Assembly: GCA_036307305.1 (NCBI GenBank)
Contig: JAXJXV010000006.1
Coordinates: 1 to 50,360 of the forward strand
DNA: 50,360 nt
Source: SIG607 sp036307305
Lineage (GTDB): Bacteria > Bacillota > Clostridia > Oscillospirales > Acutalibacteraceae
Direction: 5' to 3'
Shown here: positions 31,254-39,735 of the stretch, one piece after another
Layout of the letters: every line of letters starts with the position of its first letter
How positions within the stretch are numbered: the first letter of the stretch is position 1
The notes under the pieces: generated by a model
What the model was told of the DNA's origin: nothing
What the model saw: the letters and a program-made list of their open reading frames with translations, nothing else
Database searches by the model: none
Translations under genes and position numbers: made by a program

Positions 31254-31730
31254 ATGAATATACAAGAAAAAACCTGTTGTGTTTTCGGTCATAGGACGAT
31301 AAAAGAGAACGAAGAACTCAGAAAGAAGTTATATGAGATAATAGAAAAACTGATTTTGACAGAAAAAATAGATACGTTTTTGTTTGGAAGTAAAAGTCGG
31401 TTTAATGATTTATGTCTTGAAATTGTAACTGAAATTAAAGAAAAATACCCTCACGTAAAACGTATTTACGTGAGGGCAGAGTTTAAGGATATAAGTGATG
31501 ATTATAAAAAATATTTGTTGAAAAAATATGAGGACACATATTATCCTGAGAAAATTATAGGCTCAGGCAGGGCAGTGTACGTTAAACGTAATTACGAAAT
31601 GATAAAAAACAGTCGTTTTTGCATTGTGTATTACGATGAATCGGTAGCGCCGACAACACGGAAAAGCGGAACGAAAATTGCCCTTGATTTCGCCGTAAAG
31701 CAGAAAAAAGACATTATATATTTACCGTAG
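31254..31730 (+). CDS. SLOG/YpsA-like (DUF1273-type) protein
   Basis: A 158-residue Rossmann-like protein. The start CCVFGHRTI (residues 8-16), the middle DTFLFGSKSRFNDLCLEIVTEIKEKYP and the late NSRFCIVYYDES with SGTKIALDFAVKQKKDIIYLP match the SLOG superfamily. Members bind nucleotides or NAD-like ligands and appear in stress and defence systems. TGAGGTG precedes the ATG. A 13-bp inverted repeat lies inside the coding sequence at 31,449-31,477. The stop codon falls in sequence that also flanks the palindromic repeat, hinting at end remodelling. Confidence 0.75.
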   Translation: MNIQEKTCCVFGHRTIKENEELRKKLYEIIEKLILTEKIDTFLFGSKSRFNDLCLEIVTEIKEKYPHVKRIYVRAEFKDISDDYKKYLLKKYEDTYYPEKIIGSGRAVYVKRNYEMIKNSRFCIVYYDESVAPTTRKSGTKIALDFAVKQKKDIIYLP

Positions 31731-31754
31731 CCGTAAAGATTATATTGTATATTA

Positions 31755-31828
31755 GTAGGGTGCGGACTCGTTGTCCGCCCGTTTAGTTTAGCGGTGTCTT
31801 TACGGGAGGATAACAAATCCTCCCCTAC
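31755..31828. repeat. Palindromic GTAGGGG repeat, copy B
   Basis: A second copy with one inserted base, in the same orientation as copy A. The 38 bases before it match the spacer of the tandem array at 45,941, so the mobile or duplicated unit is longer than the palindrome itself. Confidence 0.85.
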
Positions 31829-31943
31829 GTTGTAGCCGAAAATGACTTCGTTTTGAGAAAATACTAAAAAATCTCTTGTATTTTATCCCATAATATGTTA
31901 CTATAAACTCAGTAAAATAAGATAAAAACAAAGGGGTAAAAAT

Positions 31944-32138
31944 ATGGAAAAGAAGCTTTATAAATCAAACACAGATAAAAAGCTTGCGGGTGTTTGCGGA
32001 GGTTTTGCCGAGTATCTGAATATGGACTCCACCATAGTACGCTTGTTGCTGGTTTGCGCCGTTTTATTTGCAGGCGTGGGAATACTGGCGTACATAATTG
32101 CCGCATTGGTAATTCCAAACAAGCCTGACGCACAATAA
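31944..32138 (+). CDS. PspC-domain membrane protein
   Basis: A 64-residue protein. The soluble lead (KKLYKSNTDKKLAGVCGGFAEYLNMD) is the PspC signature, followed by one hydrophobic hairpin or span (VRLLLVCAVLFAGVGILAYIIAALVIP). PspC-type proteins take part in envelope stress responses. AAAGGGG precedes the ATG. It stands alone, with a bidirectional terminator between it and htpG. Confidence 0.9.
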   Translation: MEKKLYKSNTDKKLAGVCGGFAEYLNMDSTIVRLLLVCAVLFAGVGILAYIIAALVIPNKPDAQ

Positions 32139-32141
32139 TAA

Positions 32142-32173
32142 AAAACGTACTATGGAATTCCATAGTACGTTTT
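32142..32173. terminator. Perfect palindromic bidirectional terminator
   Basis: A 32-bp perfect palindrome centred on GAATTC, flanked by A and T runs, lies between the convergent pspC-like and htpG genes. Confidence 0.85.
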
Positions 32174-32199
32174 ATTTTTTAAGACAGAGTTTTTCCTAA

Positions 32200-34089
32200 T
32201 CAAAGCAGTGAGCAAACCTTTTCAGCATAGTCACTGGGATTCTCAATAGGAAGTCCTGCAATAAGCAGAGCCTGAGCGTACAGCACCTCTGCTATGGTTT
32301 TTGCCTTGTCCGTATCCTCGTTATAGGCTTTTGTTAAAGCATTGAAAGCTGTGTGATTGGGGTTAAGCTCAAGTACGCGCTGCGCCTTTACCTTTTCCTT
32401 GTCTTCGCCCGGGAGAGAGGCAAAATATTTTTCCATCTCAAGAGTTACACCGCCCTTTGCTGAAAGGCAAACAGGGTGGGTTTTTAATTTTTTAGAGATA
32501 ATAACGTCTTCAATAGAGAGCGCTTCTTTAATGAAGGTGAGCATTTCCTTGTTTTGCGCTGCGGTTTCCTCTGCCTTTTTCTCGTCAGCCTCGTCCATAA
32601 GGTCGGCGTTGTCAGAGTTGATTGAACAGAAGTCTTTGCCGTTTTCCTCTCTCAGTACGTTCATAAGGAATTCGTCAACCTCGTCGGTAAGGCAAAGCAT
32701 ATCATAGCCCTTAGCCTTTACAAGCTCAGCCTGAGGCAGACTGCCGATTTTCTGCACAGAGTCACCGCAAGCGTAGTAAATATGCTTCTGGTCTTCGGGC
32801 ATAGTTTTCATATATTCCTCAATGGTTATCAGTTTGCCCTGAGCATTAGACCAGAAAAGAAGCAAATCTTTAAGCTGGTCTTTATAAATTCCGTACTGAG
32901 CAACACTGCCGTATTTGAGCTGAATACCAAAGGCTTTCCAGAATTTTTCATACTTTTCTCTGTCATTGTTTAAAGCCTTTTTAAGCTCGGCGTGGATTTT
33001 TTTGTCAATGTTCTTGGCAATAGTCTTAAGTCCTGCATCCTGCTGAAGCATCTCACGGGAAATGTTAAGGGATAAATCGTCAGAATCAACAACACCCTTT
33101 ACAAAGCGGAAATGCTCGGGAACAAGGTCAGAGCATTTTTCCATAATCATAACGCCGCTGGAATAAAGTTTAAGTCCCTTTTCGTATTCCTTTGTGTAAT
33201 AATCGTATGGAGTTTTAGCGGGGATATAAAGAAGAGCCTTATAGGAAACGACACCCTCAGCCGCTACGCTTATAGTGAAGAGAGGGTCCTCAAAATCAAA
33301 GAAGCTGTCCTTATAGAAACGGTTGGTTTCTTCCTCGGTCTGCTCACCCTTGCTTTTTTTCCATACAGGAACCATACTGTTTATGGTTTCTTCTTCAATA
33401 TAGGTAACGGTGGTTTTATTTTCACCCTCGCCCTCTTCCTTTGTTTTTTCTATATCCATCTTTATGGGGTAACGGATATAATCGGAATAGGTTTTAATAA
33501 GTCTTCTAAGGGTATAGGTATCGAGATAATCGGAATATTTAATATCCTCGGTATCCTCTTTGATATGCATGATTATTTCGGTACCAACGGTAGATTTGTC
33601 GCATTCCTTTATGGTGTAGCCGTCTGCGCCCACACTTGTCCAACTGTATGCAGTATCCTCTTTATAGGAAAGGGAATTAACGGTAAGAGAATCAGCTACC
33701 ATAAATGCAGAATAAAAGCCTACGCCGAACTGACCGATAATATTAATGGCATCCTTTTCCTCGTCCTCGCTCATATCCTCTTTAAATTGCAGAGAACCGC
33801 TTTTGCAAATGGTACCGAGATTGTTTTCAAGCTCGTCCTTTGTCATACCGATACCCTTGTCTGTAACGGTAAGTGTGCGGTTTTCTTTGTCTGCGGTGAT
33901 TTTAATGGACAGCTCACCCATTTTTTCTCTTGCTTTCTCATCGGTAAGAGAAAGATAATGAAGTTTGTCACTTGCATCACTTGCGTTGGAAATAATTTCT
34001 CTTAGGAATATTTCCTTATTAGTGTAAATTGAGTTAATCATAAGGTCTAGGAGTCTTTTGGACTCTGCCTTAAACTGTTTTTTTGCCAT
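32200..34089 (-). CDS. htpG: Molecular chaperone HtpG (Hsp90)
   Basis: A 629-residue ATP-dependent chaperone of the cytosol. GHKL ATPase motifs are visible in the N-terminal domain: FLREIISNASDASDKL (about 25-40), DKGIGMTKDEL and GQFGVGFYSAFMVAD. Middle-domain LYIPAKTPYDYY and SLNISREMLQQD follow, then a C-terminal dimerisation domain with the usual NPNHTAFNAL stretch. The length is normal. A minus-strand TATAAT lies near 34,122-34,127. No partner gene is in the unit. Confidence 0.98.
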   Translation of the reverse strand: MAKKQFKAESKRLLDLMINSIYTNKEIFLREIISNASDASDKLHYLSLTDEKAREKMGELSIKITADKENRTLTVTDKGIGMTKDELENNLGTICKSGSLQFKEDMSEDEEKDAINIIGQFGVGFYSAFMVADSLTVNSLSYKEDTAYSWTSVGADGYTIKECDKSTVGTEIIMHIKEDTEDIKYSDYLDTYTLRRLIKTYSDYIRYPIKMDIEKTKEEGEGENKTTVTYIEEETINSMVPVWKKSKGEQTEEETNRFYKDSFFDFEDPLFTISVAAEGVVSYKALLYIPAKTPYDYYTKEYEKGLKLYSSGVMIMEKCSDLVPEHFRFVKGVVDSDDLSLNISREMLQQDAGLKTIAKNIDKKIHAELKKALNNDREKYEKFWKAFGIQLKYGSVAQYGIYKDQLKDLLLFWSNAQGKLITIEEYMKTMPEDQKHIYYACGDSVQKIGSLPQAELVKAKGYDMLCLTDEVDEFLMNVLREENGKDFCSINSDNADLMDEADEKKAEETAAQNKEMLTFIKEALSIEDVIISKKLKTHPVCLSAKGGVTLEMEKYFASLPGEDKEKVKAQRVLELNPNHTAFNALTKAYNEDTDKAKTIAEVLYAQALLIAGLPIENPSDYAEKVCSLL

Positions 34090-34170
34090 ATAAAAACCTT
34101 CTTTTTAAAAATATTGAATATATTATATCACATTAAAAAAAATTTTAAAGGGGTTTTATGGGATATTTTA

Positions 34171-34226
34171 TTGACAAAATGTTAACAATATGCTATTATA
34201 AATAAAAAAGTGTTCCAAATGGTACA
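34171..34226 (+). promoter_or_regulatory. Promoter and operator of the Crp-ABC operon
   Basis: TTGACA (34171-34176), a 17-bp spacer and TATTAT (34194-34199) form the promoter. Just downstream, TGTTCC-AAAT-GGTACA (34211-34226) is a near-palindrome that a Crp/Fnr-family dimer could bind to repress. Confidence 0.65.
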
Positions 34227-34243
34227 TATTTCGAGGTGAGAAT

Positions 34244-34852
34244 GTGGATGTAAAAGAAATACTTGGAAACTGCTATCTGTTTAAATCGGCAGAAAATGCT
34301 TTTGACGAGATAAGGCTGTCAAAGCCTGTTTGCTTTCAAAGGGGCGAGATAATTTATGACCGCCATCGCTTTTCAAACAGTCTCGGCATTGTGCTTTCGG
34401 GTAAGGCAAAGGCGTTGAGTCTTGGCAGTGAGGGATTACTGTCGTACTTTACTGTGGGCAGTGTTTTCGGCGCCGCCGCGCTATTCGGTCAAAACAGTGA
34501 ATATATAAGCCGTATTGAAGCGGTTAAGGACTGTACCGTACAGTTTATAGAACAGGAAACGCTGACGGATATTTTTGCTCGTTTTCCCATAGTAGCAGTT
34601 AATTATATTTCTTTTCTATCCTCGCGTATACGGTTTTTAAACGAAAAGCTGTCGGTTTTAATGCAGGACGATGCACAGTCCAGACTCTATTCTTTTCTTT
34701 ATAAATTAGGGGACGAAGGGTATTGCGGAAAAATGACCGAGCTTTCAAAAACTCTATGCATAGGCAGGACAACACTTTATAGAACTATGGAAAATTTAGA
34801 ACAAAATAATTTAATTGTCCGAGAGGACGAAAGGATAAAGGTGATATTATGA
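34244..34852 (+). CDS. Crp/Fnr-family transcription regulator
   Basis: A 202-residue regulator. An N-terminal cNMP-type beta-barrel (about 15-115, with FQRGEIIYDRH and FTVGSVFGAAALFG) is followed by a long dimer helix and a C-terminal winged helix (MTELSKTLCIGRTTLYRTMENLEQ). No Fnr cysteines are present, so no iron-sulfur cluster is expected. It starts at GTG 34244 behind a GAGGTGAG site. Its stop overlaps the start of the binding-protein gene, so it probably controls the ABC transporter it is transcribed with. The ligand is unknown. Confidence 0.88.
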   Translation: MDVKEILGNCYLFKSAENAFDEIRLSKPVCFQRGEIIYDRHRFSNSLGIVLSGKAKALSLGSEGLLSYFTVGSVFGAAALFGQNSEYISRIEAVKDCTVQFIEQETLTDIFARFPIVAVNYISFLSSRIRFLNEKLSVLMQDDAQSRLYSFLYKLGDEGYCGKMTELSKTLCIGRTTLYRTMENLEQNNLIVREDERIKVIL

Positions 34853-35820
34853 AAAAGATATTGGCTGTTTTACTTGTTTTGGTTATGGTTTTTGCTTTTG
34901 TGGGCTGTGGCGGTAAAAAAACAGGAGAGATGAACGTGTACGTGCTGTCTGGTCCTACGGGTATAGGCGCCGTTAATCTTCGCGCTGACGCCGAAAAGGG
35001 ACTTACAAAGAACACCTATAATTTCAGTATGGTGGATGCAAATGACGAAATAGTTGCCGCTATTTCTGATGGAAAAGCAGATATTGCGGCTGTTGCTACA
35101 AATCTTGCCGCAACTCTTTACAATAAAACCAACGGCGGAGTTACCGTTCTTGCCGTTAATACAACCAGCGTTTTATCTGTTCTTACCAACGGCACGGAAA
35201 TAAAGAGCGTTGCCGATTTAAAGGGCAAAACCATTTTTTCCCCTGGTCAAGGTGCAAATCCCGAATATATTCTTCGCTACGTGCTTAAAAGCAACGGCAT
35301 TGACCCTGATAAAGACGTTACCGTAAACTTCGTGGCTGACGGCAGTCAGTTACCTGCCGTTTGGGCAAAAGAGGAAAACAAGGACGCCGTTATTCTTGCG
35401 CCTCAGCCTGTGGCAACAAGTATTCTTACTAAGTACACCACTGCTAAAGCAGTTCTTGATATGGGCGAAGAATGGGATAAGGTATCCAAGGATAGCTCTC
35501 TTATGATGGGCTGTGTTATCGTAAGAAACGAGTATTTGAAAAATAACGAGGGTGTTGTAAAAACCTTCCTTAAAGAGTACGAGGCTTCTATAAACAAGGC
35601 TCTTGCCGATAAAGAGGGAACGGGACTTCTTTGCGAGGAGTACGGTATTATTCCCAAGGCTGCACTTGCAACGAAGGCTATTGACTCCTGCGGTCTTAAA
35701 TATATTGACGGCAATGATATGAAAACGGGACTGGATGGATATTTAAAGGTTATGTATGACGCTAATCCTAAATCTGTAGGCGGTAAGCTTCCAAATGAAG
35801 ATTTCTACTATGCTCCGTAA
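34849..35820 (+). CDS. ABC transporter substrate-binding lipoprotein (NitT/TauT, NMT1-like)
   Basis: A 323-residue lipoprotein. The signal peptide MKKILAVLLVLVMVFAFVGC ends in a lipobox with the acylated cysteine at residue 20. The mature part is a type II periplasmic-binding fold: YVLSGPTGIGAVNLRADA, then DIAAVATNLAATLYNK and GKTIFSPGQGANPEY, as in SsuA/TauA/ThiY-type proteins. The ligand may be a sulfonate, nitrate or a thiamine precursor and cannot be told from the sequence. It is followed by the matching permease and ATPase. Confidence 0.88.
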   Translation: MKKILAVLLVLVMVFAFVGCGGKKTGEMNVYVLSGPTGIGAVNLRADAEKGLTKNTYNFSMVDANDEIVAAISDGKADIAAVATNLAATLYNKTNGGVTVLAVNTTSVLSVLTNGTEIKSVADLKGKTIFSPGQGANPEYILRYVLKSNGIDPDKDVTVNFVADGSQLPAVWAKEENKDAVILAPQPVATSILTKYTTAKAVLDMGEEWDKVSKDSSLMMGCVIVRNEYLKNNEGVVKTFLKEYEASINKALADKEGTGLLCEEYGIIPKAALATKAIDSCGLKYIDGNDMKTGLDGYLKVMYDANPKSVGGKLPNEDFYYAP

Positions 35821-36559
35821 TAAAACCGTAAAAAGAATTTTAATATGGATTCTTTGGCTTGTTGTGTGGCAGGTCGTCTTTAGTATTGCCAACAAAGGAC
35901 TGTTAATAGACATTCCTACCCCTGTTATGACCTTAAAGGCTATTTTAAGGCTTGGAGGGGAGAGGACTTTCTGGCTGAGCGCGGTATATTCGCTGCTGCG
36001 GGTGCTGTTTGGATTTGCACTTAGTGTCAGCGTGGGTGTTTTTATGGGTTATACTTCCTATCATTATAAGCTTTTATCACAGCTTTTTTCTCCCATACTA
36101 CGCCTTTTCAGAGCCGTACCCGTTGCCGCCTTTATAATTCTTGTCTTTTTGTGGGTGGATAATGCAAATATCCCTTGGCTGATTGTCTTTCTTACGGTGC
36201 TTCCTATAATTTGGGAAAACACCGAGAAATCCCTTTTGGGTGTAGACAAAAGCCTTACCGAAATGGCAAGGGTAATGGGTATGAGGAAAAAGGATATTTT
36301 CAGTTTTATCGTTTATCCCAGTATAAAACCCACCCTTACCGCCTCGCTTATAACGGGAATAGGCTTTGCCTTTAAATCGGGCGTTGCGGCAGAGGTTATC
36401 TGTAAATGTAAAGACTCCTTAGGTGAGCTTTTGTGGGTAGGCAAAACCTCGGTTGCCTATGACGAGGTGTTTGCCGTTACCGTTGTTATAATTCTTTTGA
36501 GTATTCTTCTTGAATGGCTTATAACCTCACTTTTAAAGGCAGGTGGGAATAATGATTAA
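35795..36559 (+). CDS. ABC transporter permease (NitT/TauT-like)
   Basis: A 254-residue inner-membrane permease with about six spans. The cytoplasmic EAA loop is LTEMARVMGMRKKDIFSFIVYPSIKPTL, with the conserved E-x-A-x-x-x-G. It overlaps the lipoprotein gene. The start could be ATG 35795 or ATG 35810, and neither has a strong ribosome site because the region is coding. It pairs with the binding protein and ATPase as an importer. Confidence 0.9.
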   Translation: MKISTMLRNKTVKRILIWILWLVVWQVVFSIANKGLLIDIPTPVMTLKAILRLGGERTFWLSAVYSLLRVLFGFALSVSVGVFMGYTSYHYKLLSQLFSPILRLFRAVPVAAFIILVFLWVDNANIPWLIVFLTVLPIIWENTEKSLLGVDKSLTEMARVMGMRKKDIFSFIVYPSIKPTLTASLITGIGFAFKSGVAAEVICKCKDSLGELLWVGKTSVAYDEVFAVTVVIILLSILLEWLITSLLKAGGNND

Positions 36560-37121
36560 GCTTGAAAATATAACCTTTTCCTATAAGGGTGAGAAAAATA
36601 AAATCTTCGAGAATTTTTCACTGGATATAAAAAAAGGTGAAAGGGTACGGCTTGTGGGTGACTCGGGCAGAGGAAAAACCACCCTTTTGCGAATTATTTT
36701 AGGACTTGAAAGGGTTAAAAAGGGAAAGGTGAAAATAGAGGAAAACACAAGGTTTTCGGTTGTTTTTCAGGAGGACAGACTTATTCCCTTTGTGAATGTG
36801 AAAAAGAATATTTCTCTTTTTTCAAGTGAGGAAAAAGCAGAAAAGCTTCTTTGTGAGTTAGGTCTTGGCGACTGCGCAGAAATGAGCATAGATGAGCTGT
36901 CGGGCGGTATGAAACGAAGAGTAGCTCTTGCCCGTGCTTTGTCAAAGGAATTTGACGCGCTTATTCTTGACGAAGCCTTTAACGGACTTGATGAAAAAAC
37001 ACTTCAAAAGGTTTGCGATGTGGTAAATGCATATACTGAAAATAAAACGGTAATTATGGTATCCCACCATAATAAAGAGGCGCAGCTATTGAAGGTTTCG
37101 GCTGAAAAATCAGTAAATTAG
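36552..37121 (+). CDS. ABC transporter ATP-binding protein (short)
   Basis: A 189-residue ATPase. Walker A is GDSGRGKTT (about 36-44), the Q-loop is VVFQEDRLIPF, the signature is ELSGGMKRRVALARAL, Walker B is DALILDEAFNGLD, and the H-loop is VSHH. It is shorter than the usual 230-260 residues of this class, missing the C-terminal extension, but all catalytic motifs remain. ATG 36552 overlaps the permease stop by eight bases. It powers the importer encoded just upstream. Confidence 0.92.
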   Translation: MIKLENITFSYKGEKNKIFENFSLDIKKGERVRLVGDSGRGKTTLLRIILGLERVKKGKVKIEENTRFSVVFQEDRLIPFVNVKKNISLFSSEEKAEKLLCELGLGDCAEMSIDELSGGMKRRVALARALSKEFDALILDEAFNGLDEKTLQKVCDVVNAYTENKTVIMVSHHNKEAQLLKVSAEKSVN

Positions 37122-37122
37122 C

Positions 37123-37152
37123 GGAAGTAACGGCAGTTACTTCCCTTTTTTT
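37123..37152 (+). terminator. Terminator of the ABC operon
   Basis: GGAAGTAAC (37123-37131) / GTTACTTCC (37136-37144) with a GGCA loop, followed by CTTTTTTT. Confidence 0.9.
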
Positions 37153-37163
37153 GCCTTAAAACA

Positions 37164-37193
37164 TTGACTAATAGGGTGCATTGGTAGTATAAT
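37164..37193 (+). promoter_or_regulatory. Promoter of the EIIC-nth-kinase-MATE operon
   Basis: TTGACT (37164-37169), an 18-bp spacer and TATAAT (37188-37193) lie 36 bp upstream of the first gene. Confidence 0.7.
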
Positions 37194-37229
37194 ACAATAG
37201 AATATTTATATATCTAGGAGCAATGACAA

Positions 37230-38273
37230 ATGAAAAAAATATTTAACAGGATTTTTATTGACGGACTAGGCGGTATGGCGTTAGGTCTTTTTGCCACCCT
37301 TATTGTAGGAACCATTATCTGTCAGATAGGGTCCTTTATACCCGGTCAGGTAGGTACATATCTTAATGTAATTGGCAGTTTCGCCAAAACAATAACGGGA
37401 GCCGGTATCGGCGTAGGTGTTGCATCAAAGCTTAAAAGCTCACCTTTAACGGTAGTTTCTGCCGCTGTGTGCGGTATGATAGGCGCTTTTCCCAATGTTG
37501 CCGTTGAAGCCTTTAAGCTCGGCACACCAGGTGAGCCTCTCGGCGCTTTTATTGCCGCTTACGTTGCTACCGAAATCGGTGGTCTTGTTTCGGGTAAAAC
37601 TAAGGTTGATATTATAGTTACTCCTGTTTGCTGTATACTTACGGGCGCAGTTGCCGCTTTCTTCGTTGGCCCTTATATTTCCTTTGCTATGAAATGGCTT
37701 GGAAATATTGTTAACTATAACGTTGACGCTCACCCCATTATCGGCGGTATTATTGTTTCTACCGTTATGGGTATTTGTCTTACTTTGCCTATTTCCAGCG
37801 CGGCTATCGGTATTTCTATGGGACTATCAGGTCTTGCCGCAGGTGCCGCAGTAATTGGTTGCTGCTGTAATATGATTGGCTTTGCCGTAATAAGCTATAG
37901 AGAAAACAAATTCGGCGGACTTATTGCTCAGGGTGTGGGCACCTCTATGCTTCAGATGCCCAATATCGTGCGTCATCCTCAGATTTGGCTTCCCGCTATA
38001 ATTGCAAGTGCCGTTCTCGGCCCCGTATCCTCTGCAGTATTTAAAATTGTCAGCTCACCTGTAGGAAGCGGTATGGGTACGGCAGGTCTTGTTGGTCCTC
38101 TTGAAACCTATTTTTCAATGGTACAGGGCGGACAGACTCCTATGATATCACTTCTTCTTATTGCCGCTATGTGCTTTGTGCTTCCTGCGGTTATCAGCCT
38201 TGCAGTCAGCGAGGTAATGAGAAAAATGAACTGGATTAAACAGGGATATATGAGGCTTCCCGACAATGACTGA
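37230..38273 (+). CDS. EIIC-like membrane transporter (PTS_EIIC_2 family)
   Basis: A 347-residue polytopic membrane protein with about eight to ten spans, rich in glycine and alanine. FIDGLGGMALGLFATLIVGTII at the start and the repeated GAGIGVGVASKL and GTAGLVGPLET motifs match the PTS_EIIC_2 family. No EIIA or EIIB domains are linked, so it is not obviously a phosphotransferase. Its stop overlaps the start of nth, and a pyridoxal kinase-like gene follows in the same operon. That suggests uptake of a small vitamin-like solute trapped by phosphorylation; the solute is not shown. Confidence 0.75.
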   Translation: MKKIFNRIFIDGLGGMALGLFATLIVGTIICQIGSFIPGQVGTYLNVIGSFAKTITGAGIGVGVASKLKSSPLTVVSAAVCGMIGAFPNVAVEAFKLGTPGEPLGAFIAAYVATEIGGLVSGKTKVDIIVTPVCCILTGAVAAFFVGPYISFAMKWLGNIVNYNVDAHPIIGGIIVSTVMGICLTLPISSAAIGISMGLSGLAAGAAVIGCCCNMIGFAVISYRENKFGGLIAQGVGTSMLQMPNIVRHPQIWLPAIIASAVLGPVSSAVFKIVSSPVGSGMGTAGLVGPLETYFSMVQGGQTPMISLLLIAAMCFVLPAVISLAVSEVMRKMNWIKQGYMRLPDND

Positions 38274-38892
38274 TAAAAAACGCGCCGCCTTGGCGGTAGA
38301 GCTTCTTGAAAAAGAATACCCCGATGCTATTTGTTCCCTTGATTATACAGATGCTTTTGAGCTTCTTATAGCCACAAGACTGTCTGCGCAGTGTACAGAT
38401 AAAATTGTGAATACCGTTACCCCCGCGCTTTTCTCTAGGTTTCCTGACTGCTATGCTTTAGCAAAGGCAGATGTAAACGAAGTTGAGCAGCTTATAAAGG
38501 TTTGCGGTCTTTATAAAACAAAAGCAAAGGATTTAATAGAAATCGGTAAAACGCTCAGCGAGGAATACGGCGGAGTGGTACCCGATACCATTGAAGAGCT
38601 TACCCGACTTTCAGGTGTCGGCAGAAAAACTGCTAATCTCGTTGTAGGGGATATTTATAAAAAACCCGCGGTGGTTACGGACACTCATTTTATCCGCATT
38701 TGCGGTCGTCTCGGCTTTACCGATACAAAGGACGCCAAAAAGGTGGAAATGCGAATGAGAGCGCTGTTGCCTCCTGATAAATCCAATGACTTCTGCCACA
38801 GAATCGTGCTTCACGGCAGAAAGGTCTGTACAGCAAGAAAGGCTTACTGCGAGAATTGCTGTCTTAACGAAATTTGTCCCAAGAAGGTGTAA
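38266..38892 (+). CDS. nth: Endonuclease III
   Basis: A 208-residue DNA glycosylase/AP lyase that removes oxidised pyrimidines. The helix-hairpin-helix LSGVGRKTANLV holds the catalytic lysine (about 120), and VVTDTHFIRI holds the catalytic aspartate (about 138). The C-terminal C-x6-C-x2-C-x5-C (from VCTARKAYC to EICPKKV) binds a 4Fe-4S cluster. The length is standard. It overlaps the upstream transporter gene by eight bases. Confidence 0.97.
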   Translation: MTDKKRAALAVELLEKEYPDAICSLDYTDAFELLIATRLSAQCTDKIVNTVTPALFSRFPDCYALAKADVNEVEQLIKVCGLYKTKAKDLIEIGKTLSEEYGGVVPDTIEELTRLSGVGRKTANLVVGDIYKKPAVVTDTHFIRICGRLGFTDTKDAKKVEMRMRALLPPDKSNDFCHRIVLHGRKVCTARKAYCENCCLNEICPKKV

Positions 38893-38898
38893 ATTATT

Positions 38899-39735
38899 AT
38901 GTCACAGAAAAGAGTAGTAGCTATTCACGACATTTCCTGTTTTGGAAAATGTTCTCTTACCGTAGCTCTGCCTATACTTTCAGCCTGCGCAGTGGAATGC
39001 GCCGTTATTCCAACGGCTGTTTTGTCCACCCATACAGGCGGTTTTACAGGATATACCTTTCGCGACCTGACTGATGATATATTAGAGGTTGCTTCCCACT
39101 GGCGTAAAGAGGGTATTACTGCCGATGCTTTTTATACGGGTTATCTCGGCTCTGCAAAACAGGCTGAGATTGTTAAAGGCACCATAGAAATGCTTCGTAC
39201 ACAGGAAAGTCTTGTTATTGTTGACCCCGCTATGGCAGATAACGGTAGGCTCTATAAGGGCTTTGACATTGATTTTCCTCTTTCTATGCTTTCCCTTTGT
39301 CAGAGCGCAGATATAGTAGTTCCCAATATTACAGAGGCTTGTCTGCTTACGGGAATAGAGTATAAAGAGTCGCCCTATACCGAAGAATACATAGAAACAC
39401 TTATTCAGAGAATGTCAGAAATCACAGGAGCAGATATTGTGCTTACGGGTGTTTGTTTCGACGAGAATCGTATCGGCGCGGCAATTTACGAACAGGGTGA
39501 GCTTCGCTATGCCCTTACAAGAAAAATTCCTGTTCTTTATCACGGAACAGGAGATGTGTTTGCTTCTGCTATGACGGGAGCGTTGCTTAACGACCGTTCG
39601 CTTCAGGCGGCAGTGCAGATTGCCGTAAACTTCACAAGAGAGTGTATTGAAAAAACCCTTGAGGAAAACCCTGAGCGTGAATACGGAGTTAATTTTGAAT
39701 CGGCAATATCCGACTTGTTTAAGGTGCTTGAGTAA
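38899..39735 (+). CDS. Pyridoxal/pyridoxamine kinase (PdxK/PdxY-like)
   Basis: A 278-residue ribokinase-fold enzyme that phosphorylates vitamin B6 vitamers using ATP. Family marks are VVAIHDISCFGKCSLT (residues 6-21), VIPTAVLSTHTGGF, the VVDP-like IVDPAMADNGRLY (about 108-120), and the anion hole GTGDVFASAM with its catalytic aspartate. The short gap after nth and the TAATG overlap with the MATE gene place it inside the operon. The exact vitamer preference cannot be read from sequence. Confidence 0.9.
   Translation: MSQKRVVAIHDISCFGKCSLTVALPILSACAVECAVIPTAVLSTHTGGFTGYTFRDLTDDILEVASHWRKEGITADAFYTGYLGSAKQAEIVKGTIEMLRTQESLVIVDPAMADNGRLYKGFDIDFPLSMLSLCQSADIVVPNITEACLLTGIEYKESPYTEEYIETLIQRMSEITGADIVLTGVCFDENRIGAAIYEQGELRYALTRKIPVLYHGTGDVFASAMTGALLNDRSLQAAVQIAVNFTRECIEKTLEENPEREYGVNFESAISDLFKVLE

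Noticed and set aside
31449..31477. Strong inverted repeat inside the SLOG gene as a terminator
   Set aside because: It has no T run and lies within an intact reading frame. It may be coincidental.
33112..34005. 297-residue open frame opposite htpG
   Set aside because: It lies fully antisense to a clear htpG gene and has no ribosome site or family resemblance. It is a shadow frame.
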